NCBI GenBank assembly: GCA_913054205.1
Contig: CAJXJM010000092.1
Location: 1-8,289 of the forward strand
Direction: 5' to 3'
From: an uncultured Rhodospirillaceae bacterium
Lineage (GTDB): Bacteria; Pseudomonadota; Alphaproteobacteria; Rhodospirillales; UBA2165
Length of the DNA stretch: 8,289 bases
Positions 1 to 6,286 of the stretch are shown in pieces. The notes under the pieces are model-generated. The model searched no databases, had not been told where the DNA came from, and was given only the letters and a program-made list of their open reading frames with translations. Position numbers and translations under genes: made by a program. Within the stretch, counting starts at the first letter, position 1; each line of letters opens with the position of its first letter.

Positions 1-258
1 AACGCCCTTTTTGATACTAAAGAAAGGTCGTTCCAGTGTGTCCTTAAATCCAGGCACGGTTTGGGAGACCAATTCAAGATCAAGATCATCGCAATTGTCA
101 AAAGTTGCTTTCTGCCATCTGATCCAATAGCCGCGCTCGCCGGTTTCACCGTCCGGGATGCGGGTACAGCAATCGCCCAAAATATCTGAAACAGTGGACA
201 TTACTGATTCTGCATCGGCCAAACTTACGCTGCCGATAAGATGAGCGTGACGAGACAT
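1..258 (-). CDS. UROD/MetE-like family protein, N-terminal part (cut by window edge)
   Basis: An open frame begins with ATG at 258-256 and runs 86 codons off the left edge, so only the N-terminus is visible. The start is preceded by an AGGGGA ribosome site about 8 bases upstream. The protein opens MSRHAHLIGSVSLADAES and then has a RIPDGETGERGYWIRWQ stretch at residues 34-50. From memory, an 'H-L-G-S-x-P/S-L' opening followed by 'PDGETGxR' and an aromatic-rich segment is typical of proteins annotated as uroporphyrinogen decarboxylase / cobalamin-independent methionine synthase-like, whose substrate is mostly unknown. It starts 18 bp after the pckG stop on the same strand, so the two are probably co-transcribed. 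The family call is from memory of the motif and is moderately certain; no catalytic residues are visible in this fragment, and a true MetE is not implied. Confidence 0.6.
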   Translation of the reverse strand, partial: MSRHAHLIGSVSLADAESVMSTVSDILGDCCTRIPDGETGERGYWIRWQKATFDNCDDLDLELVSQTVPGFKDTLERPFFSIKKGV

Positions 259-276
259 GGTCGTTCCCCTGATTGC

Positions 277-2109
277 TTAACCGTTGATGCGCCAGACCTC
301 CGGTGCATTGTCGAGGCGCTCAGAAAACGCCTGTCGCTGGATTTCCATTTCTGCCGGAAGGCGATCTTCAAAAGTCTCAAAATATCCTTTGAGTTCTTCG
401 ACTTCTTTTTTGCCAGCTTCGCGGTCGACATCCATTATCTGCTCAAAAGTGTCCGAGGCAAAATCGTCGAGCCCTTGCCAGTTGATGTCCTGGTATTTGG
501 GCATATAGCCAAACGGACTTTCAACCGCTTCGCCGGAACCGTTTACCCGGTCGACGATCCAGTTCAGCACCCGCATGTTTTCGCCAAAGCCCGGCCAGGC
601 AAATCCGCCGTCTTCATCTTTGCGGAACCAATTGACGCGGAAAATTTTGGGGGGGCGTTTAAGAGAATTGCCGAGCTTCAACCAATGCGACCAATAGTCT
701 GCCATGTTGTAGCCGCAGAACGGCAGCATCGCCATCGGATCACGCCGAATGGCAGCTTGGTTAACCGCCGCTGCCGTGGCTTCGGAGCCCATCGTTGCCG
801 CCATGTAAACCCCATGATCCCAACCAAGCGATTGATAGACTAGTGGGAAAGTATGGCTCAATCGTCCACCAAAAATAAAAGCGCTGATCGGCACACCGGC
901 AGGGTCGTCCCAGGCCGGATCGGCTGTTGGGCATTGCGAGGTGGCGCAAGTAAAACGCGCGTTTGGATGGGCAGCCAGCTCGTCACTATCCGGCGTCCAA
1001 TCATTGCCTTTCCAATCGACCAAATGATCCGGCGCGTCGTCATCGTGACCTTCCCACCAAACATCACCATCATCTGTCAGCGCAACATTGGTGAATATCG
1101 TATCGCTTTTCATCATCTCCATCGCGCTCGGATTGGTTTTGCTCGACGTGCCGGGCACAACGCCGAAATAGCCGGCCTCTGGGTTAATCGCATACAGGCG
1201 GCCATCGTCACCCGGTTTTATCCAAGCAATGTCGTCACCAATGGTGCGAACTTTCCAGCCTTCAAACCCTTCCGGCGGAATCAGCATGGCGAGATTAGTT
1301 TTACCGCAAGCACTTGGGAAAGCCGCCGAGACATAAGTCTTTTCACCTTCCGGAGATTCGAGACCGAGAATCAACATGTGCTCAGCAAGCCAGCCTTCAT
1401 CGCGCGCCATTACCGACGCAATCCTCAGCGAGAAGCATTTTTTACCCAACAACGCATTGCCGCCATAGCCACTGCCATAAGACCAGATCGAGCGCTCTTC
1501 AGGATATTGAACAATGTATTTGGTCGTGTTATTTGGCCATGGCACATCTTCCTCGCCTTCTGCCAAGGGTGCACCGACGGAGTGCATGCAGGGCACAAAT
1601 TCGCCGTCATCGCCAAGCACATCAAGGGCAGGTTGACCCATTCGGGTCATCACCCGCATGCTTGCAGCAACGTAAGGAGAATCGGTTAGCTGCACACCGA
1701 TATGGGCTATGTGCGAGCCGAGCGGTCCCATGCTAAACGGAATGACATACATGGTCCGACCGGTCATAGAGCCGTCGAACAAGCCGTTCATGGTTTTTTT
1801 CATTTCGGCCGGGTCGGTCCAATTATTGGTTGGACCTGCATCCTTTTGATCTTTTGAACAAATGAAGGTGCGATCTTCAACCCGGGCGACATCACCAGGA
1901 TCCGAGCGTGCCAGGAAAGAACCCGGACGTTTTTCAGGATTGAGCGCTATAAGCGTGCCGGCCTCCACCATTTCTGCACACAGCCTATCAAATTCTTCCT
2001 TCGTGCCGTCACACCAGACAATGTTATCGGGTTTGGTTAAGCCTGCCATCTCATCGACCCAGGCGAGTAGGTTTTGATTGTTAGTCCGATTGGTTTCGGC
2101 CGTTGGCAT
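277..2109 (-). CDS. pckG: phosphoenolpyruvate carboxykinase (GTP)
   Basis: Complete 610-residue GTP-type PEP carboxykinase (EC 4.1.1.32), the usual length for the family. It converts oxaloacetate plus GTP to PEP, CO2 and GDP in the cytoplasm, the entry step of gluconeogenesis. Visible landmarks in order: substrate arginine in ARVEDR (Arg76), [17 protein letters not shown] (142-158), [17 protein letters not shown] with metal/substrate Lys223-Lys224, AEHMLILG with metal-ligand His244, the P-loop [10 protein letters not shown] (264-273) with the reactive Cys268 diagnostic of the GTP class, GDDIAWIKP (291-299), NARF (Arg385), and IFGGR (Arg416). The residue after Arg416 is Leu, where many homologues have a second Arg; the first Arg is the one matching the catalytic Arg436 of rat PEPCK. 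The ATG at 2109 has a GGGGAG ribosome site six bases upstream. It is separated by 18 bp from the downstream MetE/UROD-like gene. Regulation by the nearby ChvI is an inference from Agrobacterium, where pckA belongs to the ChvG-ChvI regulon. Confidence 0.97.
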   Translation of the reverse strand: MPTAETNRTNNQNLLAWVDEMAGLTKPDNIVWCDGTKEEFDRLCAEMVEAGTLIALNPEKRPGSFLARSDPGDVARVEDRTFICSKDQKDAGPTNNWTDPAEMKKTMNGLFDGSMTGRTMYVIPFSMGPLGSHIAHIGVQLTDSPYVAASMRVMTRMGQPALDVLGDDGEFVPCMHSVGAPLAEGEEDVPWPNNTTKYIVQYPEERSIWSYGSGYGGNALLGKKCFSLRIASVMARDEGWLAEHMLILGLESPEGEKTYVSAAFPSACGKTNLAMLIPPEGFEGWKVRTIGDDIAWIKPGDDGRLYAINPEAGYFGVVPGTSSKTNPSAMEMMKSDTIFTNVALTDDGDVWWEGHDDDAPDHLVDWKGNDWTPDSDELAAHPNARFTCATSQCPTADPAWDDPAGVPISAFIFGGRLSHTFPLVYQSLGWDHGVYMAATMGSEATAAAVNQAAIRRDPMAMLPFCGYNMADYWSHWLKLGNSLKRPPKIFRVNWFRKDEDGGFAWPGFGENMRVLNWIVDRVNGSGEAVESPFGYMPKYQDINWQGLDDFASDTFEQIMDVDREAGKKEVEELKGYFETFEDRLPAEMEIQRQAFSERLDNAPEVWRING

Positions 2110-2122
2110 TTGTCGCTCCCCG

Positions 2123-2138
2123 AGCCCGTTAACGGGCT
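2123..2138. promoter_or_regulatory. perfect 16-bp palindrome in the pckG leader (candidate operator or hairpin)
   Basis: The sequence AGCCCGTTAACGGGCT is its own reverse complement. It lies between the best pckG -10 candidate (2139-2144) and the pckG ribosome site (about 2116-2121). In DNA this is the place for a repressor site covering the transcription start. If transcribed in full, it could instead fold into a 6-bp GC-rich stem with a UUAA loop just before the ribosome site. The symmetry is certain; the function is inferred, and I do not recognise the cognate regulator. Confidence 0.55.
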
Positions 2139-2166
2139 ACTATATTGGCACTAATTTTTTTCAGAA
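2139..2166 (-). promoter_or_regulatory. candidate pckG promoter
   Basis: On the minus strand TATAGT (2144-2139, five of six sigma-70 -10 matches) follows TTCTGA (2166-2161, weak -35) with a 16-bp spacer. Transcription would start within the adjacent palindrome and give a leader of about 25 bases. A weaker alternative further upstream is TTGCAC (2240-2235), 17 bp, TAGAGT (2217-2212), which would give a leader of roughly 95 bases containing the whole palindrome. The hexamer TATAGT also occurs in the best promoter for the HugZ-like gene. Which of the two is used cannot be decided by reading. Confidence 0.4.
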
Positions 2167-2348
2167 TTTCAGCGACATTTTTGCGCCATGCTGCACTGCT
2201 ATTCTGGAAGAACTCTAGCCTTGGATTTTGAGAGGTGCAACCAATCTTGTTTGGGAATCAAACAAATATTGGAAAATATTTTGATGAAAGTTGGTAGCTG
2301 CTTCGACGGGAGAATATGGGGATAGGCGGGCGATAAAATCGGGCTGTG

Positions 2349-2690
2349 CTAACCGTCCGTGCCGGTTGCTTTTTTACGCATGGATTCCAATGAGTTGATC
2401 TGTTTTGCGACTTCTTTCAACGATGCCGTAATGGCGAGTTCTTTACCGGCGCTATGTTGCTGGGACATTCTAATTGATTCGATATCGTCGACCATATCGC
2501 GATAGGCAATTTCCGCTTGTTTGATGTTTTTTTCAATGTCGCGCATTTCTGCGAGAAGGCCGGTGAACCGCTCATCGATATAGCCCTTGTTGCTGTTCAT
2601 GGTGCGCCGCGTCATCTCGGCAACAAACCATAAAACGCCGATAGAGACGAATAAACTAATAAACGCAAAAGATACAACAAGTTCAGACAT
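2349..2690 (-). CDS. small bitopic membrane protein with coiled-coil-like cytoplasmic tail, unknown function
   Basis: I do not recognise this 113-residue protein. Residues 3-25 form one hydrophobic membrane segment (ELVVSFAFISLF through WFVA), followed by TRR, which by the positive-inside rule puts the N-terminus outside and the tail in the cytoplasm. Residues 36-75 and 84-107 are charged and helical in character, with no Pro and heptad-like Ile/Leu/Met spacing, suggesting a coiled coil and oligomerisation. The tail ends KKATGTDG. I prefer ATG at 2690 over an in-frame TTG at 2702, because the GTGGAA just before the ATG is a weak but usable ribosome site and the four extra residues (MWNI) add nothing. 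It stands alone, with 195 bp to the HugZ-like gene upstream and 239 bp to pckG downstream, and it has its own promoter candidate. It could be a spurious call only if the membrane pattern were accidental, which seems unlikely. Confidence 0.75.
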   Translation of the reverse strand: MSELVVSFAFISLFVSIGVLWFVAEMTRRTMNSNKGYIDERFTGLLAEMRDIEKNIKQAEIAYRDMVDDIESIRMSQQHSAGKELAITASLKEVAKQINSLESMRKKATGTDG

Positions 2691-2805
2691 AATATTCCAC
2701 AAATAAAACGTAAATAATGACAGTAATCACATAATATTGATTTTTGGGATCCTTGTAGAAATATCTTTATTATTCAACATGATGTGATGCAATCGTGGGG
2801 AATGT

Positions 2806-2835
2806 AATATATAGTATGAACATACCGTTAAGCAA
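2806..2835 (-). promoter_or_regulatory. candidate promoter of the small membrane protein gene
   Basis: On the minus strand TTGCTT (2835-2830) is followed after 18 bp by TATATT (2811-2806), or after 16 bp by TATATA (2813-2808). The spacer contains a short inverted repeat, GTATG-TT-CATAC (2825-2814). The leader to the ATG at 2690 would be about 110 bases. AT-richness of the whole gap (2703-2885) makes chance matches easy, so confidence is limited. Confidence 0.35.
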
Positions 2836-2845
2836 TAATTTTTTG

Positions 2846-2877
2846 TTTACTTAAATTTAGCTAAAATTCGAAGTAAA
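2846..2877. repeat. AT-rich 32-bp dyad just past the HugZ-like gene
   Basis: Outer arms TTTACTT (2846-2852) and AAGTAAA (2871-2877) are perfect complements. Inside them AATTT (2854-2858) pairs with AAATT (2864-2868) around a five-base AGCTA loop, leaving only a 1x2 internal mismatch. It begins nine bases beyond the stop of the HugZ-like gene on that gene's strand. It lacks a following U-run on the minus strand (the next bases are CAAAAAATTA), so it is not a standard intrinsic terminator. It may be a 3' mRNA-stabilising hairpin or a protein-binding dyad. Confidence 0.4.
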
Positions 2878-2885
2878 ATTGGGCT

Positions 2886-3635
2886 CTATACTTGTTTTGC
2901 TTTGGCAACAAGATTAACGAGTGTTTCCCGATACTTAGCAGTGGTGGTGCAAATTTCATCGAAATTCAACCGATGGATGCCGGTTCCACATTTTAAGTCG
3001 CAGCCTTCCGGATCAGCACCGATCATCTGCCAGTTTTTGCCGCGTTTTTTGAGAAGATTCGTGCCGTAGAGGCGCAAAGCCTCGCTGTGATCTGCGTTCA
3101 TATGTTCGACAATTCCTTGCTCGCTTTGCGCTATCTCAGACCAATCGGCCTTAGCCAGCAACGCTTTTTGTTTGTTGACCCAGATGGCACGGGCAAACCC
3201 GCCGACAAAATGAAATTTCTCGACCGTCATTTTATAGAAGTTAAAATCGCCAAAACCGGCGTAAAGCTGAGCGCGCGGATGGCGGGCCAGGAACCGCGCT
3301 TGTAATTTTTTGTCATTTGTCTTTTTGAGGCGTCCGACGACACTGACGCGCGGGCCTTCTTGCGGATTGACGTAGCCGGCTGTGCCATCAAACATCAGGG
3401 CAGAGCGCTCATCCGCGCCAATGTTTTGAGCATGGTAGGCAATATCTGACAACATAAGTATTGGAGAACTGTCCCAGGCCGCCGCGACGGTAACCATCGA
3501 TGTCGACGGCCAGCCCGCAAATGCGCTATCTTCTGGATTGGCAATGGTGTTTAAAAATGCTTTTCGGGCGCTTCTTATAATTTGCCGGGAGGTTTGGCCG
3601 GCTGATTTTGGTTTAATCCGTGGTTGTTGGTTCAT
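2886..3635 (-). CDS. HugZ-like FMN-binding split-barrel protein with DUF2470 domain
   Basis: A 249-residue cytoplasmic protein with a pyridoxamine-phosphate-oxidase-like split barrel (about residues 18-150) and a C-terminal DUF2470 domain (about 165-245). Visible landmarks: GWPSTSMVTVA (41-51), GPRVSVVGRL (94-103), HPRAQLYAGFGDFNFYKM (119-136), FHFVGGFARA (141-150), and the DUF2470 signature EHMNADHSEALRLYG (177-191), then GADPEGCDL (206-214). The same architecture occurs in HugZ/HutZ haem-utilisation proteins, but also in many flavin or haem-binding proteins of unproven role, so haem degradation is only one possibility. No haem transporter or TonB receptor is seen nearby, and no histidine is present in the extreme C-terminal tail. 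Its ATG at 3635 has AGGTG about ten bases upstream. It is transcribed divergently from chvI, and a strong promoter candidate overlaps a 21-bp inverted repeat. Confidence 0.85.
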   Translation of the reverse strand: MNQQPRIKPKSAGQTSRQIIRSARKAFLNTIANPEDSAFAGWPSTSMVTVAAAWDSSPILMLSDIAYHAQNIGADERSALMFDGTAGYVNPQEGPRVSVVGRLKKTNDKKLQARFLARHPRAQLYAGFGDFNFYKMTVEKFHFVGGFARAIWVNKQKALLAKADWSEIAQSEQGIVEHMNADHSEALRLYGTNLLKKRGKNWQMIGADPEGCDLKCGTGIHRLNFDEICTTTAKYRETLVNLVAKAKQV

Positions 3636-3673
3636 TTTAAAAAAACACCTGATTTGTAAACTGCCATATTTGA

Positions 3674-3703
3674 ACTATATTTTTGACACATTTGCTGTGT
3701 CAA
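3674..3703 (-). promoter_or_regulatory. strong candidate promoter of the HugZ-like gene
   Basis: On the minus strand a consensus TTGACA (3703-3698) is followed after 18 bp by TATAGT (3679-3674), five of six -10 matches. A start near 3667 would give a leader of about 32 bases to the ATG at 3635. This is the best sigma-70-like promoter in the window. Confidence 0.6.
3683..3703. promoter_or_regulatory. 21-bp inverted repeat between divergent genes (candidate shared operator)
   Basis: The arms TTGACACA (3683-3690) and TGTGTCAA (3696-3703) are perfect complements separated by TTTGC. Each arm contains a TTGACA hexamer on its own strand. On the minus side the repeat covers the -35 and much of the spacer of the HugZ-like promoter, a classic repressor position; on the plus side it supplies a -35 for chvI. 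It does not match the CRP or FNR consensus, or the simple TGA-N9-TCA spacing described for the rhizobial iron regulator RirA. The binding protein is unknown. Confidence 0.6.
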
Positions 3704-3711
3704 TTTAGCCT
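3683..3711 (+). promoter_or_regulatory. possible chvI operon promoter
   Basis: TTGACA (3683-3688) is followed after 17 bp by TAGCCT (3706-3711), a poor -10 with three of six matches. A start near 3718 would place the nested inverted repeats at the 5' end of an approximately 80-base leader. A weak -10 would fit an activated or autoregulated promoter, but this is inference. Confidence 0.3.
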
Positions 3712-3714
3712 ATG

Positions 3715-3763
3715 CCTGATCAAAGACGTAAATGTGCTATTTTTACGACGTTTTTAGATCAGG
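3715..3763 (+). repeat. nested inverted repeats upstream of chvI
   Basis: Outer arms CCTGATC (3715-3721) and GATCAGG (3757-3763) enclose inner arms CGTAAA (3727-3732) and TTTACG (3742-3747), with a nine-base centre. Both pairs are perfect, and the inner pair lies inside the outer one. If transcribed, they could form a two-tier stem-loop ending about 35 bases before the chvI start. As DNA they could be two operator dyads, for example for autoregulation. Short arms and a 5x9 internal loop make the RNA structure only moderately convincing. Confidence 0.4.
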
Positions 3764-3798
3764 ATTGTTTTTAACATCATAAAGTATTAGGTGTATCT

Positions 3799-4518
3799 GT
3801 GTCTCAATCCATTGCTCTCGTTGACGATGATCGAAATATATTAACTTCCGTTTCCATAGCTCTTGAAGCAGAGGGTTTCAACGTCGAAACCTATGTAGAC
3901 GGGACCGATGCTCTGCGCGGAATATCACAACGGCCTGTCGATTTGGCGGTCTTGGATATCAAAATGCCGCGCATGGACGGTATGGAACTGCTCGGAAAAA
4001 TTCGGGAAAAGAGTGCCGTGCCGGTGATTTTTCTCACTTCCAAAGACGATGAAATTGATGAAGCCCTCGGCCTTCATATGGGCGCAGACGATTATATCAA
4101 AAAGCCATTTTCTCAGCGTTTGCTGATTGAGCGCATCCGAGCGTTGCTCCGCCGCCGAGAGTTGGATGCCAGCACCGGACCAAATGGCGCGAGTGAAGAA
4201 GTCATTCGTCGCGGCGATCTGATTATGGATCCTGGCCGCCATCAATGTAGCTGGAAAGGCACGCCGGTAAACTTAACGGTTACCGAATTCTTATTGCTGA
4301 AATCCCTGGCGACACGACCGGGACACGTAAAAAACCGCGATCAATTGATTGATGCCGCCTATGGTGAGCATATATATGTCGATGATAGAACCATTGACAG
4401 CCATGTGAAGCGCTTGCGCAAGAAATTCCGCGGTATCGACAGTGAGTTCAGTGAAATTGAAACCCTCTATGGTGTCGGTTATCGTTATCAAGAGAGTACA
4501 GAGAGCACGACAAGCTAA
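3799..4518 (+). CDS. chvI: ChvI-type OmpR-family response regulator
   Basis: A 239-residue two-domain regulator. The receiver (residues 3-120) has the acidic triad Asp9-Asp10-Asp11, phospho-acceptor Asp53 in [13 protein letters not shown], Thr80 and Lys102 in KKPF. The winged-helix DNA-binding domain (about 137-232) has [15 protein letters not shown], the recognition-helix segment [16 protein letters not shown] (195-210) and the wing ending [10 protein letters not shown]. This pattern plus the adjacent ChvG-like kinase identifies it as ChvI rather than a generic OmpR protein. In rhizobia and Agrobacterium the family controls acid and envelope responses, exopolysaccharide and pckA. Translation begins with GTG at 3799, backed by AGGTG at 3789-3793 five bases before. 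It is the first gene of the rightward operon, divergent from the HugZ-like gene. Confidence 0.93.
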   Translation: MSQSIALVDDDRNILTSVSIALEAEGFNVETYVDGTDALRGISQRPVDLAVLDIKMPRMDGMELLGKIREKSAVPVIFLTSKDDEIDEALGLHMGADDYIKKPFSQRLLIERIRALLRRRELDASTGPNGASEEVIRRGDLIMDPGRHQCSWKGTPVNLTVTEFLLLKSLATRPGHVKNRDQLIDAAYGEHIYVDDRTIDSHVKRLRKKFRGIDSEFSEIETLYGVGYRYQESTESTTS

Positions 4519-4551
4519 TACTTTCGGGAATTATCTTTGGAGTTGAGGTAA

Positions 4552-6276
4552 TTGAAAATTGGGGACAAATTGCCAATTGATTCTACGGGACAGTCTGATG
4601 ACGTCTCAGAACGCAAAGTTGAATCTGATCGTTTGGTGTCCCCCAATAATTCCACGAACTATTCGAGCGGACATTCAAAAGGTATTTCTCCAATTACCCG
4701 GCGCATTTTGGCGATCAATGTTCTGGCCTTGGCGGTGCTGGTTGTTGGCCTGCTTTATGTCGGCCAATATCGCCAGGAATTGATCGATAGCGAAATCGCT
4801 GCCCTAAATATTCAAGCCGAATTATTTGCAGCGGCAATCGGCGAGGCGGCGGTTGGTGATGTTGAAAACAATTTTAATGACCCGACAAGACGCGGCGGAG
4901 CCAATCAATTCCTAATTGTTGATCGTGCCCGCCAAATTGTCCGGCGACTTGCTTCGACAACCCGAACAAATACCCAGATCATTATGGCGAATGGCAAGGT
5001 CCTGGCCGACAGTCGGTTGTTGGGTGGACCGGGCGGCGCTGTGAAAGTTGAAGAATTACCACCACCAAAATCAGACGTCGATTTTTCCGATCAAATGTCA
5101 GATGGCTTTGAAAGTTTTCTTCGACTGCTTTTACGCGATCCATCTCACGAAGCAGATTTTGTCGCAGCGACCAAATTGGCCTTAAAAGGCGAACAGGGAA
5201 AATCGGTTCAATCGCACAGTGACGGATCGTTAAGCTTAAGCGTCGCCGTACCGGTCCAGCGCTACAAACAAGTTTTAGCCGCCCTCACATTAACAAAAGA
5301 TTCCAAGCAGATTGATGAAGCCGTATTTCAGGTCAGGCTTGATATCCTTAAAGTTTTTGGCATTGCCTTGTTTGTAACAGTTCTGCTTTCGATCTATCTC
5401 GCGCGCACCATCGCGAGGCCGCTCGTACGTTTGGCCGCCGCGACCGAGCAAATTAGAAAAGGCAATGCGCGGCATTATTCCATTTCGGATTTGATGTCCA
5501 AAAAGGGCGAGATTGGTGTGCTGGCAACGGCGCTTGATGAAATGACCGAAGATCTTTGGCAGCGCATGGATGCGATCGAGCGATTTGCTGCCGATGTTGC
5601 CCATGAGATTAAAAATCCCCTGACCTCTTTGCGCAGCGCTGTTGAAACTGTTTCTCGCGTAGAGGATCCTGGGCAGCAGAAAAAACTCATGTCGATCATT
5701 CTTGATGATATCCAACGGCTTGACCGATTGATCTCCGATATTTCTGATGCATCGCGCCTGGATGCAGAACTGTCACGTGCCAAAATGGCACCGGTTAATT
5801 TGGACGGTCTCCTTCAAACGATGGTCGATCTGCACGAAGCGGCAATCGATGGCCATGGCATTCACTTGAGTTTGGTGCGCGAACATGCAGGCGAATTGGT
5901 GATCCACGGCATGGAAGACCGGATCGTTCAGGTGCTCCGAAACCTGATTAGTAATGCGGTGAGTTTCAGCCCTGACGAGGGCAGCATTACTTTGCGTGTG
6001 AGCAACGAAGACAGTTTCGTTAAAATATGTGTAGAAGATCAGGGGCCTGGCCTGCCGCCCGGAACCGAAGAAAATATTTTTAACCGGTTTTATCAGGAGC
6101 GCCCCGAGAGTGAAAAATTTGGTACTCATTCCGGGCTCGGTCTCAGCATTTCCAAGCAAATCATCGATGTTCATGGCGGCACTATCCACGCCGAAAATTT
6201 ATTAAGTGAAGCCGGAAAAGTAGTCGGCGCGTGTTTCATTGTCCGCTTGCCGCAATCAACATTTAAGCCTGAGTAA
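4552..6276 (+). CDS. chvG: ChvG-type membrane sensor histidine kinase
   Basis: A 574-residue sensor kinase, partner of ChvI. Order of parts: a hydrophilic Ser/Asn-rich cytoplasmic N-terminus (1-48), first membrane segment (about 52-71), a periplasmic sensor region of about 190 residues (72-264), second membrane segment (about 265-284), HAMP (284-338), and dimerisation domain with His351 in FAADVAHEIKNPLTSLRSA. The ATPase domain follows, with N-box RNLISNA (463-469, Asn464 and Asn468), G1 DQGPGLPP (496-503) and G2 GLGLSISK (528-535). The start is TTG at 4552, supported by GGAG at 4539-4542 and GAGG closer in; no ATG precedes the first membrane segment in frame. It lies 33 bp after chvI and 10 bp before hprK. 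In rhizobia the periplasmic inhibitor ExoR restrains this kinase; no exoR is in the window, so the input signal here is unknown. Confidence 0.93.
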   Translation: MKIGDKLPIDSTGQSDDVSERKVESDRLVSPNNSTNYSSGHSKGISPITRRILAINVLALAVLVVGLLYVGQYRQELIDSEIAALNIQAELFAAAIGEAAVGDVENNFNDPTRRGGANQFLIVDRARQIVRRLASTTRTNTQIIMANGKVLADSRLLGGPGGAVKVEELPPPKSDVDFSDQMSDGFESFLRLLLRDPSHEADFVAATKLALKGEQGKSVQSHSDGSLSLSVAVPVQRYKQVLAALTLTKDSKQIDEAVFQVRLDILKVFGIALFVTVLLSIYLARTIARPLVRLAAATEQIRKGNARHYSISDLMSKKGEIGVLATALDEMTEDLWQRMDAIERFAADVAHEIKNPLTSLRSAVETVSRVEDPGQQKKLMSIILDDIQRLDRLISDISDASRLDAELSRAKMAPVNLDGLLQTMVDLHEAAIDGHGIHLSLVREHAGELVIHGMEDRIVQVLRNLISNAVSFSPDEGSITLRVSNEDSFVKICVEDQGPGLPPGTEENIFNRFYQERPESEKFGTHSGLGLSISKQIIDVHGGTIHAENLLSEAGKVVGACFIVRLPQSTFKPE

Positions 6277-6286
6277 TCTTCGGGTC

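Noticed and set aside
1520..1522. Loss of the second Arg in the GGRR motif of PEPCK (Leu417), near the GTP site; coordinates approximate the region of interest.
   Set aside because: The retained first Arg (Arg416) is the equivalent of the catalytic one by spacing from Arg385, so inactivation is not implied.
241..1736. Long open frames on the plus strand opposite pckG (241-843, 853-1689, 1314-1736).
   Set aside because: They lie wholly antisense to a well-conserved enzyme gene, have no recognisable family motifs or good ribosome sites, and show low-complexity Arg/His/Ser composition typical of shadow frames.
2255..2259. GANTC (CcrM) site upstream of pckG.
   Set aside because: A five-base motif is expected often by chance, and there is no clustering here.
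2273..2282. AAAATATTTT palindrome and neighbouring AATATT copies upstream of pckG.
   Set aside because: Pure A/T symmetry in AT-rich intergenic DNA is easily due to chance.
2291..2348. CGAT-AAA-ATCG dyad after the small membrane protein as a terminator.
   Set aside because: The stem is only four base pairs and no U-run follows on the minus strand.
2691..2702. TTG start adding four residues to the small membrane protein.
   Set aside because: The ATG at 2690 has a usable ribosome site and directly precedes the membrane segment.
6239..6286. TTG start extending hprK into chvG.
   Set aside because: The extra 16 residues are out-of-frame chvG sequence and do not resemble the HprK family; ATG at 6287 fits the family N-terminus.
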